A DNA stretch of 64,000 nucleotides, taken from the NCBI GenBank assembly GCA_949358305.1, contig OX442323.1, forward strand, positions 8,928,001 to 8,992,000. Direction: 5' to 3'. A model generated the notes under the pieces. That model saw nothing but the letters and a program-made list of their open reading frames with translations. It had not been told where the DNA came from and made no database searches. A program made the translations under genes and the position numbers. Position 1 is the first letter of the stretch. Every line of letters starts with the position of its first letter. Origin of the DNA: Strigamia acuminata (Eukaryota > Arthropoda > Chilopoda > Geophilomorpha > Linotaeniidae). Positions 12,779-23,549 of the stretch are shown piece by piece.

Positions 12779-13477
12779 ATGTACCACTACCAACCCCACC
12801 ACGAGAGTTACTACCACCACCAGCCGAGCTCCTACCACTACGAGCCGTACTATCCGCACCACGAGCACCACTACGAGCACCCGAAATACCATCACGAGCA
12901 CCCGAAATACCATCACGAGGAATATCATCATCACGAGGAAGAGAAACATGGTTACGGGCATCCATCGTATCACAAGGAGGAGGAGAAGCACGGCTTGAGC
13001 ACGGTCGGGAGTTTGTTGGTGCCTTTGTTAGGCCTAATCGGGCTGAGTTTGTTGGTGCCGAATGTTGTGGGATTGCGGGCAAAGAGGGATGTTGAGTACG
13101 ATTTGGATCCTGGGGATAAGCAGGCGCAGGTTTTGGCTGCTATTTACAACACGCTTTTGAGGAGTGATCATTGCATTCGCAGATTGCTCTGCGAGATGGG
13201 ACAGTTGGGCAAAAACGCGAAGGACAAGGACGGACTTTTTAAGTAAAATTTTCCGTTTATTTTTCATTTGACTTTGTCACCAGTTGTAGACAATCGTTTT
13301 TTGTTTTTTGTTTTTCCTTTAAGGTTGATCGATCGCATGTTTCCGAAACAATTTCAAGAGGAAGTGTCCATCTTCAAGGAAGCGTCAATGGCCGCCACGT
13401 ACACTTGTACTAAATACACCTGTCAAGTCAAACCCACGTCCAACTCCACCAACGATGCGTCAGAAGTCAAAACATGA
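12779..13477 (+). CDS. His/Tyr-rich four-cysteine (DM4/12-like) membrane protein
   Basis: Two exons, 12779-13242 and 13324-13477 (205 aa). Residues 1-75 are extremely rich in His, Tyr, Pro and Glu (repeated HPKYHHE units). A hydrophobic stretch of about 22 residues follows (near 76-98), then RAKR, a possible furin-type site. The C-terminal domain has the pattern C-x5-C, a gap of about 45 residues, then C-x4-C (DHCIRRLLCEMG ... YTCTKYTCQ). The 14260 and 33062 genes share this domain, and all three have one phase-2 intron at the equivalent site between the two cysteine pairs. It resembles the arthropod DM4/12 domain. No signal peptide is visible, so a missing 5' exon cannot be excluded. His-rich segments could bind metal ions (inference). 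Confidence 0.8.
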
Positions 13478-14162
13478 AGAAATAAATAAATAAAGAATTG
13501 AATCTAACTTATCTCGTGCTTTTTTGTATTTTTTTTGTATTTTTTTTTGTACTTAATAAAATAAAAAATGTGAAAATTTAAATGTTTTCAAATTTCTTGA
13601 CGTCGTTGGTGGTAAATTAAGGGCAAAATTAATTAGGAGTGATGTAGATTACATACAACATGTGAGGTCACACGCTGGGATAAATAAATTAATTGCTAAC
13701 AAGGGCACTAAGTAAATGGCACGAAAATAAGTCGAGCATATTTCCCCATTTTTCATTATCACGCGTCGAATCAAATCTGCAATTTAAATCATTTCCGGAT
13801 CTTCTCAATCATCATTAGTGGGTCAGTGTATCAAAACATCAATCCCTCATGCATATTTCATATATGAAATAACCAAAACCCCCCACCAACCAAAATAACA
13901 ATTTATTTCGCATTTTCCAAGCCGGAAAACGAAATAAACACTCCGTAATTTTTATTTTTATTTCCAAATTTCCTCGTCGATAGTTGTCACCCGCACAGGA
14001 CAATACGCGGAAGTTTTGTTTTCACTACTGTTTGAGTGTTTACAACTCTTTATTCCAATCTGAATGAATCTATTCAGTTTGCTCGGCTCACTGATCACTT
14101 CCATCCGTGATCCTTAACTCGGGTGGCTTCATGTGTTGCGGGTCAAGACCCCGCCCCAACCA
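13478..14162. other. Intergenic spacer
   Basis: AT-rich; polyadenylation signals of the upstream gene lie near 13483 and 13557. No gene was seen between the two four-cysteine genes. Confidence 0.6.
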
Positions 14163-14164
14163 CC

Positions 14165-14173
14165 ATAAAGAGC
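14165..14173 (+). promoter_or_regulatory. TATA-like element of the Gln-rich four-cysteine gene
   Basis: ATAAAGAGC (with CC before it, not the usual T) lies 95 bp before the ATG at 14260. It matches the last nine bases of the TATA boxes at 7083 and 39227-39236. Confidence 0.4.
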
Positions 14174-14259
14174 CCGCCGACGTCGCCCATTCACTCACAA
14201 CCAGTCCCGAACTCGAGGATCGCAACAGCAAGACCAAAAAACAACTAAAAACAAACAAA

Positions 14260-15041
14260 ATGCATCTCACCACATTGCTCACAACGTTGTGTCTGTTCGC
14301 CGTCGCCGTGAAAACTCAACAAACTCAACAACAACAACAAACCGTCGTGCAACCGACCTCGGACGTCAATGCGGACCGCTCGAACCCGACCTTCAGTCAA
14401 CCAATGTCCTACGATTACACCTATTTGACCAAACCGTACGGATACAGCGCGTACAGAGCGTACGAGCAGGGATACCAACCTCAACCTCAAGCGCAGCAAC
14501 AGCAACAGTATCAACATCAACAAATGGGATACGGAAATGGATATGGAAACGACGGACACGGCGCGATGCAGCACGGAGGCTCGTACGGAGTGTTTTCTTC
14601 CGTTTGGCCGTACATTTTGTTGCCGTTTCTCATCTTTTTCGGGCTTACTTTCTTCTTCCCGCTCATCGTTCACGTTCCTAATCACTGGGGGTCGCGGGAA
14701 ACGACTAATGAACCGACTGACGAAGCGTCGTTCATCATTCAGAGCATCATCGAGGCTGTGGAGAGCAATAAATGTCTGAGGAAAACCGCGTGCGATATGG
14801 GACTGTATGCTCGCCATTTGGGTAACATTAAATCGACCGTTTTGGAGTAAGTTGAATTTAATTTTAGAAAAATCTTTGAAGAAAATTAAATTTTTTTTTT
14901 TTAAGGTATGTGGAGAAATTTTCTCCTCCGACACTCGCTGAGTATGTGGAAGTGTTGAAGAAAGCGGCGAATAACAAGGGAGAAATGAAGGACTATTGCG
15001 ACAAGTTTATTTGCGAGAAAACAGCGAAACCTGCGGATTAG
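14260..15041 (+). CDS. Gln/Tyr-rich four-cysteine (DM4/12-like) membrane protein
   Basis: Two exons, 14260-14846 and 14906-15041 (240 aa). A signal peptide (about 1-19, ending VAVKTQ) is followed by a Gln/Tyr/Gly-rich low-complexity segment. A membrane helix lies near residues 110-132 (VWPYILLPFLIFFGLTFFF). The C-terminal four-cysteine domain reads NKCLRKTACDMG ... YCDKFICEK. The phase-2 intron falls between the cysteine pairs, as in the 12779 and 33062 genes. It sits directly downstream of the His/Tyr-rich paralogue in the same direction, which suggests tandem duplication with divergence of the N-terminal half. The function is unknown. A polyadenylation signal lies near 15144. Confidence 0.85.
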
Positions 15042-15424
15042 AAGTGCGTGCATTTATCAATGTTGCGGGCAACATTTGTTTTGGTTATTTATTTATTTAT
15101 TTAGTTAATTATGGGATGTGTTTGGTTTTGATTGAATTTTTTTGAATAAAATTATTAATTTTTAAAATTTTTAATTTAAATGATATTTTCTTGTCTGGTA
15201 ATTATCAAGATATCTACACGGAATGAGCTCACATTGTAATCAACAATTTTCGTTATCTGATAATCGCGAATTGAAAGATATCGAATTCAATCGCAATAAA
15301 TAAATCGCTGAAGGTGGTCGGAAAATTTCAACTTCTCTCAATCAAAGACAAAATTAGTCTTTGAAACGCATTTTTCCTCAAACAAACTCAGCCATGCACG
15401 AAAACTTGTAACTAAATCAAAGAA
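15042..15424. other. Intergenic spacer and promoter
   Basis: AT-rich, carrying the 3' UTR of the preceding gene and the likely promoter of the MAM receptor. No TATA box was recognised. Confidence 0.5.
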
Positions 15425-18400
15425 ATGAGATCACACATGAAAATCACACTACTAATCGTCGCAACAACTCTCATCTTTCAACTCGTGCGCTCCACAAAAG
15501 GTACAAAAAACAACACAAAAATTAAATAAAATATATTAAAATTATTTTTATTACTCAAGCAGAGGGAATCGATTGTAAATTCACTGATAAATCGTTATGC
15601 GGATGGAAACAAGACCAAAATGATAATTTTGATTGGCTTTTTAATTGTAAATACCAAGGTAAAATAACAAAACAATTACGAGCAAATATTCAACTAAATA
15701 AATATTTTTTTACATTTTTTTCAAGATTGTTTAGTGTATATAGAATCAACATCGCATCGAGCGGATGAAAAATCGAGACTTTTGTCGCCAACCATCGACC
15801 CACCCAATAAAAATCGATGTTTTTCATTTAATTATCACATGTTCGGTGAGCGAGTCAACGCACTTAATGTATACCTCGAGAAAAGCGAACAAAGTCAACT
15901 CATTTGGCACAGAAAACACTCGCAGGACAACGTGTGGCGCAAGGGTTACCGAACCATCACGAGTCAATCGGACCAAACGACGGTTAATTTTTACACTTTT
16001 ATTAAACGTTTTCATTTGATTTTTAATAAACTTTAGATCGTAATCGAAGCGGTCACAGCGCACCGTGTCAATTCCACCACAACTGATGGAATTATTGCAA
16101 TTAAAAACATCACACTTAGTGATGGAACGTGTGCCCCCCCAAAGGAATATCAAACAGGTATATATGCACGAAAAAGATATAATTATTTTTTAAGTGTATA
16201 ATTTCTAATCTTATCGCGATCATTTAATTAATCTTGTGTGCAATTGTTTCGTTGTTATCTTCAGACGAAAATTGCGATTTCGAAGAAGATTTCTGTATGT
16301 GGAAATCCGACGAACACAAATGGGAAAAAACAAAGTCGTCCGACATCGATTTAAGCGATAAACCGGCGACTGATCACACGACGAGAACCGACAACGGTAG
16401 AAACATGAACCAAGGATAACATGGACACGTATCCGTGTGTTATTTCCTATTGATTCATTGTTCTGTGCGCTGATATGACAGCAATCACGTGTCATGCATT
16501 GCTTGCCAACTAAACACCACAGTATAGAGAAGAGACAGTAGGGCAATGTGTGTTAATCCCTGGCCTGTAGTTGGATCTGCGCATGCGTCTAACGCCACCT
16601 GGCGGCTATGGCATAATAAAAACATTATTTGCAACTTATAATGAGAGTGAACAGTGTGAAATATTGGTGGGCACTTAATTGCACTAATAATGCAATAAGA
16701 AATCCATTATTATCATTTTTTAGATTTTCAGATTTTAAAATTTTAACTTTATTTATCGTTTTTCATTACTAAATACAGAAATCCGAGTGTTTTTTTATTG
16801 ATATTCATAACTGTTTCACTCTGTGAAAAGAAACAAAATTTTCAAGGAGAAATCCGATGGTGTTCTAATTAACTTTATGCCACCACCACTAGAAGCGCAA
16901 CACTATTTCTCGATATTTTGTGACGTTTTGTGACGTCAACTCCATGCCACCAACATCAAAGGAACCGCCCAACATTGCCCTACTGTCTCTTCTCTATACT
17001 GTGCTAAGCATGTTTGTTACCTGTTGTCATCCCAGAATACTGTGCGGCTCTATATTATGTGGCACCAAAACGCACTGAACATGTGGATACGTGTCCACGT
17101 TATTCAAAACAGGAAAAATAAATATTTAATTTGATTTTTTAATTTTTAAATTCAGGTTATTTTGCTTACATCTCGTCTGATAAGAATAATCCGAGCGTTA
17201 GCGATTCTTTGATCTCGTCTGTATTTCCTGGGACGAATACGCCCAGATGTCTACTGTTCTCGTACTACATGCAGCGCGGCACCCAAGCCAGAATCGAAGT
17301 CTATATTACGTACGTGGATAAAGAATTTCTCTTACTTAGCACGCAAATCGGCGTCGAAGAAAACGAATGGACGACCACAGACGTTCCCATCCTAAATCAG
17401 AACAAAAACCATTCGGTGAATACAAACAAAGACAATCAAGTATCTTAAAAGTGAATTCTTCTAAATTTCTTTGCAGATCCAAGTGTCTGGAGTCATAACC
17501 GACGATCCAAATGGTTTTGTTGCTATTGACGACATGATTATAGTCGACAGGATGTGCGAGAGTGTGGATTCGTGCGGCTTCGAATTCGGATGGTGCGGTT
17601 GGCGCAATTTGATTACTGAGACGTCTAAAGAGATCGCCTGGTTGAGAAGCAATGCAGGCGAGTGGGTTGTCGACGTCCCCGATATGCCAAAAATGGATTT
17701 CACGGGCACTGATGCGGGTGAAGTTCATTTAGTTAAATTAATCGCTATATACGAATTAATGATGCATTTCGTAGGTTTCTTTTTGATGGTGGACATGTCA
17801 AATGCAAAACCAAACCAAACAGCCACGTTGAGCAGCAAACCGCTCCAAACGTGTCCAATATGTTTCACCTTCGAGTATTTCACAAGTACAGGTATGTTGG
17901 AATTAGCCTTGTGTGCAGTCGCGGTATACCGTACCGCGATACTTTTTTTACGACGTAATACCGTACCACACTCGCACAAAAAAATTACCGCATAAGCCTA
18001 GTTGGAATAGAAATTCGACGCATTCTCTTTTCAAATGTACAAAATTCGACCATTTTCTAGAAAACCACGACGGAAAGCTGGAGATTTTTGTGAAAAATTG
18101 GTCTGGAGAGAGAATACAAGCCACAATATCCGATGCGACCAACTCGTGGAGGAAAAAGAGCGTGCACATTACTTGGGATTGCTCGTCCAAACCTTACGAA
18201 GTGAGAATTTCGAATTTTCATTTACACAGAAAAAAATCTCTCGCGGTTTCTTTCAGATTTACATCCGAGCAACTGCCGGATCCGCAACGGAATTCATAGC
18301 AATCGATGAACTCTCCATCACAGACGGTATCTGCAAACCGGACGAAATTCCAACTACTGTTCCAACTACACAACCTACAAGCACCACACGACACAGCACC

Positions 18401-20873
18401 CACACTACTACAACTTCTTTACCACCGACACTAACGACGGCTTCACTGCCGTACACACCCATCCTGGAGCAAAAGAATTGTCCGAATGGAACTGTTGATT
18501 GCGGCAACGGAAACTGCGTCTTCGCAATCTTTTTGTGCGATGGGATCAAGGATTGTGCTAACAATGCGGATGAAGCAAATTGCAGTAAATTATTTGACCA
18601 GTATACTCTGAACGGATACAACGTTGACTGAATTCCAGCCGTATTACACCTAACTGTGGACTGTGCTCTACTACGCGCAAAAGTAGTTCTGTGTCAAAGC
18701 ACCACCTTTGACAATGAAACAAGTTTTGGTAATCGATCACAATAGGTGCGTTCAATCTGTGTTAGAAGAAGTGACTTTCACTTTCCTTCCTTTCCTCAAA
18801 GTCACTTTTCATTGAATGCACTTACTTACCACCACTTCCATTTCCATTTACCATGTGCCACATGTGAATTTACCGTGTGCCACACGTGAATCTACCATAT
18901 GCCACACGTGAATTTGCCGTATGCCACACGTGAATTTACCGTGTTCATCGAGAACAAAATGGCTGCCACTGTAGTTTGTTAAATCTGCAATGCGCATGCG
19001 CACGCACATAAGTGACTTTTAAAAGGTGGAAAAGAAACTTTCCAGTTACTTTCCTGAAAGTCACTTAAGTGACTTTACGTGGTCAAAATGTGATGTAATT
19101 ATCGTCACTTCCGCGCTCTGAAAGTCAGTTAAGGCAGTTAAGTGACTTTCTTCTCGCAGATTGAACGCACCTAATGTCTAGAGTTTGATCACAATTCTGG
19201 TGTTTTGGGATACTTTTTTATGCCACTACACCAGTGATACGGCCAGGGCCGTCTTTACACTTTTCATCGCCCTGGGCTAATAAAACTCAGGTGCCCCTTG
19301 CCCAGCACTTTTCTTTGCCCAGCGCCCTTCTGTGTCCATCGAGCCCCTGTGCCCGGCGCCCCTGGGCTGCAGCCCAGTTAGCCCAATGGTAAAGGTGGGT
19401 TTGGATACGGCTGAAAAATAGGACAACGTTTATCGGCTCAGAGTATATACAATAGCAAAAAAATCTTCTTCTAGCATTGGATTGCCAGGACAAAAAGGCG
19501 AGCATTTTCTGCCAAGGGTTCAATTCCCCGCAATGCATGCCCACAAACCACCTGTGCGACGGACGCGCAGACTGCATCAATGAAGCCGACGAAACTGATC
19601 TCTTGTGCGGATGTAAAACTGCGTGCAAACGTCAAAGAGCAAAATCAATATATTTTCAATCTTTTTAGCTTGTCCCAAAGAGTACTGCGTAACGGGTCGA
19701 TGTTTACCCTTTGCAAATAGCGCTCCGCATTGTGCGTGAGTTACTTAATTTTCCGTTAATTAGCATAGCGGTGTCTCATTAATTTCAATTTAGTTGTAAC
19801 GACTTCGAACACGAAGGACGGCGCTGCGAAGCTTTCAAGATAAAGGATCCACAGCCTTTACCGGCGACGCCGACATCGGAAAAAGGTGGAAAGGAAAACG
19901 TTATTATTCGGGGAAAAGATTAACGAAAGGTTATTGCAGATTACATTATGTGGATTATGGTTCCTATGATGAGTTTACTAGTTGTCATCATTGCCATTTT
20001 GTTAGTCAATCTCTACTGTTACCGGAAATATAAATGGTGAAGCAGAGAGGAAATATTCAAAAAGGAAATGTTGAAATGTTGATGTATCGTAGGTATCACG
20101 CGGCAGGACTGCTCGGACAAAAGAATAGAAGTTTGTATTACCAAAGGAATAGTATGACCGAAATGACAACGACCAATACAGAGGTGGAGGTAAATACAAT
20201 GACATATACTATGTTTACATGCACGGAATATTTCGAGTGAGTTGAAATATTCCGTGTGCACACAGGGCCGTCTTTACACTTTTCAACGCCCTGGGCTAAT
20301 AAAACTCAGTCGCCCCTTGCCCAGCACTTTTCTGTGCCCGGCGCCCATCTGTGCCCATTGAGCCCGGCACCTCCATGTGCCCGGCGCCCCTGGGTTGCAG
20401 CCCAGTTAGCCCAATGGTAAAGGTGGGCCTGTGTGCACAACTGTCATGTAAGCAGAGATAACAAGGATTATTCGAGTAGTGAATAATCCCTAGCAGGTTG
20501 TTGTTTAATTCAAGTGAACTCGAATTATTCTTACTGCCCCATTGGTGATTTTCTGCATGTAAACACAACAATTTGATTTTTTCTCCACTCGAATTATTCA
20601 CCACTCAAAATATTCGGTGCATGTAAACGTAGTATATGACATTGCAAAACATATGGAAAACATTATGGAAAAACCTCCTTTCTTTTTCCATTGCTTATTT
20701 AGGAGGTGTCGGACGATGTTGGCCTTGCTGAAGCTCCGGTCAGAAGAGGAGTTCGAGATGACGCGATAAGCATGATTCATGCTCCGTTAACGAATTATAA
20801 GTTGCACAGCCTGTATATAGGAAGAGTGGTTTTGGATGATGATGGGAATATTGTGGCTGTTTCAAACGCCTAA
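15425..20873 (+). CDS. Type I receptor: 3 MAM, 2 LDLa, EGF, TM, cytoplasmic tail
   Basis: Sixteen exons: 15425-15500, 15563-15658, 15726-15982, 16037-16157, 16265-16396, 17156-17415, 17477-17717, 17775-17891, 18061-18200, 18257-18584, 19475-19612, 19669-19735, 19794-19885, 19940-20036, 20093-20189 and 20703-20873 (809 aa). Order: signal peptide (1-24); MAM domains near 29-178, 184-343 and 344-510, each opening with a C-x-F-E/T ... C-x-W motif; a Thr/Ser/Pro linker; LDLa 1 (C-D-G-I-K-D-C) and LDLa 2 (C-D-G-R-A-D-C); one EGF-like module; a membrane helix near 690-713; and a tail of about 95 residues. MAM and LDLa modules mediate adhesion and ligand binding; the partner is unknown. Five introns carry recognisable MITEs or repeats. 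Exon 2 could start 3 bp earlier at an alternative AG. Confidence 0.9.
16419..17100. mobile_element. MITE in receptor intron, TA target duplication
   Basis: Inverted ends pair ACATGGACACGTATCC (left) with the complement of GGATACGTGTCCACGT (right). A second inverted block, CAGTATAGAGAAGAGACAGT near 16521, has its complement near 16985. TA dinucleotides flank the element at 16417 and 17101. It has no coding capacity and is probably a Tc1/mariner-type non-autonomous copy. Confidence 0.85.
18745..19171. mobile_element. MITE with internal 25-bp minisatellite
   Basis: Terminal inverted repeats GGTGCGTTCAATCTG / CAGATTGAACGCACC are flanked by TA on both sides. Inside, about five copies of a 25-bp unit (GAATTTACCGTGTGCCACACGT plus 3 bp) run from 18845 to 18955. 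The element lies in the receptor intron 18585-19474. Confidence 0.85.
19244..19403. mobile_element. hAT-type MITE, copy 1
   Basis: Begins CAGGGCCGTCTTTAC and is flanked by a perfect 8-bp duplication, GATACGGC (19236-19243 and 19404-19411). The body is about 85% like the copy at 20263-20431. An 8-bp duplication with CAGGG ends is the signature of the hAT superfamily. Confidence 0.85.
20209..20632. mobile_element. MITE interrupted by a younger hAT MITE
   Basis: Terminal inverted repeats of about 22 bp, CTATGTTTACATGCACGGAA and its near-perfect complement at 20611-20632, are flanked by TA. The hAT MITE 20263-20431 is inserted inside, so this element is older. Together they make up most of the last receptor intron (20190-20702). 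Confidence 0.75.
20263..20431. mobile_element. hAT-type MITE, copy 2
   Basis: Starts CAGGGCCG and ends GGGCCTG, with a perfect 8-bp duplication TGTGCACA at 20255-20262 and 20432-20439. Homologous to copy 1 at 19244-19403. Confidence 0.88.
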
Positions 20874-21638
20874 ACAATGTGATCTGTGTGTCAAGTCAAT
20901 TTATTGAAAGGTTAAATTGGAAAGATTTGCAAAATGTAAATTATTTATTGATTTTAAAAAGTGAGTTGTAATCTTGTTTGCCATCTTGCTTTTGGAAATG
21001 TTGTACCAAATGTACTGTGAATACTCACTATAAATAAAAATATATTTTTCACCATTTAATATTTTAGTCTCAATCTGCTTCCTATTTAAATTTTTGTTCA
21101 AGATTGCCCCGGTTTCAATCACATTAAATTCTCCATAAACCCAGAATCCACATAAAATCTCTACAAACCAGAATCCACTTAAAATCTCTGTAAACCAGAA
21201 TCGATTTCAAATCTCTATAAACCAGAATCGATTTCAAATCTCCATAAACCAGAATCAATTTAAAAGTTTCCATCAGTGTTGATTTATTAAGTTTTATACA
21301 GGGGACGCTGCGCAAGGGCAGCGTCACAAATTATCACTAAAACAAGTGATAAGAATTGGAGTGCCGAACACTCCAAAAAGCATCACCATAGCTACCATAA
21401 AAGGGGATTTTTGACATTATCTTTACATTGTTTCTGTAGTTGTCAAATGACATAATATTTTCGATAACCAGCACATGTGACATAGTAATTGGCACTGGTT
21501 CCAGATACAGTAACTGAATTAAGTTATTTACTTGAAACCCTACAATAATAAAAACCTAACTACCGTACTTCTGAAATAGAGATAATTAATAATTTATCAT
21601 GAACCATCCTTAAACTTTAAAATACATTACGTATTATA
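20874..21638. other. Intergenic with short tandem repeat
   Basis: About five copies of a unit of about 31 bp containing AAATCTCTATAAACCAGAATC run from 21125 to 21275. The rest is AT-rich and carries nothing recognisable. Confidence 0.6.
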
Positions 21639-22395
21639 CTGCGTTTCAAAAGTATAAAAACAGTAACTATTGTCTAGCTATTCAGTATTCACAAACCAAA
21701 AGAAGAAATTTATTTATTTCATTATTTCTAACATCAGAAACACTTGTTAATATATTGGACCAATTTGTATACATATTTGTCAAATCTTAAATCATACACA
21801 AAAATCAAATTTTTGACTCATTTTGTTCTTACAAAAATATAGTGGAAAAAGTGGAACCTTGACGGCCCCGATGGATATGGTTACTATTGGCACAATTTGC
21901 GCACCTCTAGTAAAGTTCATATGAGTAGACAAATGGGAAGTGGTTCCATAATGACTTGGAAGCCTTTGCGTATGATGAAAAGCTGATCTGGCAATTGTTG
22001 AAGACATGATGGATTCTACCAAGTATCAGCAAATGCTATACAACTATCTCATCCCATTTGGTCCATTTATTGGAGGCGCACAATGGAATTATCAACAAGA
22101 CAATGCTCCTATTCACTTGTGCAAATCATCAAAAGAATGGTTTAAACGTGAAAAAATTAGTCTCATTGGTTGGTGTTGTGTTCTTGCTATGACATTGTAA
22201 GCAACAATAAATGTAACTCATTGTCTCCACGGTTGCGAGTAATTGGTAGTTGGTTTGAAATATTTTGTATAAACATTGAACCAATATATTAACAAGTGTT
22301 TCTGATATTAGAAATAATGACAGAAATAAATTTCTCCTATTGGTTTGTGACTAGCCAGACAATTGTTACTGTTTTTATACTTTTGAAACGCACTT
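21639..22395 (+). mobile_element. Tc1-like transposon remnant
   Basis: Long inverted repeats (about 135 bp) frame the element: TGCGTTTCAAAAGTATAAAA at 21640 and its complement ending near 22393, with TA at both borders. Between them are broken pieces of a Tc1-type transposase in more than one frame. One matches the region before the second catalytic Asp (DGYGYYWHNLR, about 21866-21905). Another holds QQDNAPIHL (near 22095), which carries that Asp in the Tc1 D-D-E core. The third catalytic residue and the whole N-terminal DNA-binding part are missing, so the copy is dead. Confidence 0.88.
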
Positions 22396-22678
22396 TACTT
22401 ATTACTTTTCAAAGCTGTCAGTGTTAATTAAATAAATATAGAACTGATGTAAAAAATTATCTTTCAGTATCATTTAGATAACTATAGCAACCTATAGCAG
22501 CACATAAACAAATAATCAGAGTTCAATATTTGAAATGTGCAATGCAACTATTTCAATTTCAATGTGCAACAGTTCAATCTACAAATAGACACAATTTTAT
22601 CATGACATGTAGGTATTACTTGTTTTGTGTTTCATTATTTTTGTATTTCTTCAATTTTGAAGAAAATCCCTCCTTATA

Positions 22679-23268
22679 CAGTTGAAACTCTTTTTAACGA
22701 ATCGCAAAGGACCGGAAAATCGATTCGTTATAACGAGAGTTCGTTAAAACAAATTAGCTAAAAAAAATTAAATTTCATCATAAATAATAATATTTATTCA
22801 TAAACATGCAAGTTTCATGTTTATTTTATCCCAATTCTTTAGAATTGTTGAAATATGTAGAACCAGACAAATTAAACTCATCTACTACAATTGATGGTGG
22901 TTTGCCATTGTCCCGATCAAACACATCACAGTCATAGGTATGTAGATTGAATGATAAGTGAGGCCCAAAATTGAATTTTAGGCCCAAAACCATACTTTAT
23001 AGGCATAATAATGGAATTTTAAGCAGAAATTTGCACATTTACGCCCCAAAATTGAAATTTTAGGCCCAAAATTACTAAATGTTAGTAGTTGGCTGAAATA
23101 ATGTAGTGATAAGGAAAAAGTGCAGCCCGCAAAAACTTAATTTATCATTTTTCCCTTACACTATTTTTATACCGTATAGTCTTTAACTGTAAGGGAAAAA
23201 TGCATCCCGCAAACTCTCTATTTATAACAATTCGTTATATTGCGATTCGTTATAAATAGTTCTGACTG
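22679..23268. mobile_element. Tigger/pogo-like MITE
   Basis: Starts CAGTTGAAACTC and ends GTTCTGACTG between TA duplications (22677 and 23269). Sub-terminal AACGAATCGCAA motifs are repeated in inverted orientation. CAGT ends with TA targets are typical of pogo/Tigger elements. It has no transposase and lies between the receptor and the 23550 gene. Confidence 0.75.
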
Positions 23269-23549
23269 TATTCACAAATTTTTGACACTATACATTCTCC
23301 GGACTGAACAAATCTCTCGACCTATCTTATGTCTGTATTTAAAATATATTTTGATGTACAGGTACAGAGTGCAATCCTATAACAAGCTGAAGAATTAAAG
23401 CAGAAAAAGATTTACATGGTGCCAAATTCAGCCTACATAAGTGAGTAGTTTGCTCTAACAAGTAAGTTTTTAAAAATTCAGTTTGGTTTTCCATTAAAAA
23501 TTGTAAACAACATTCAATCAATAGTATCCACTTTCAATTACGAATCACA

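Noticed and set aside
12555-12998. Plus-strand Thr/Arg-rich frame overlapping the His/Tyr-rich gene
   Set aside because: It is the +1 shadow of the His/Tyr codon repeats and lacks the four-cysteine C-terminus reached in the chosen frame.
14245-14934. 229-residue minus-strand frame opposite the Gln-rich gene
   Set aside because: Antisense shadow made of Arg/Leu/Val runs from CAA/CAG repeats. The plus strand carries the signal peptide, membrane helix and splice sites.
21639-22395. An active Tc1 transposase gene
   Set aside because: Transposase similarity is spread over different frames with stops between them, and the N-terminal domain and last catalytic residue are missing.
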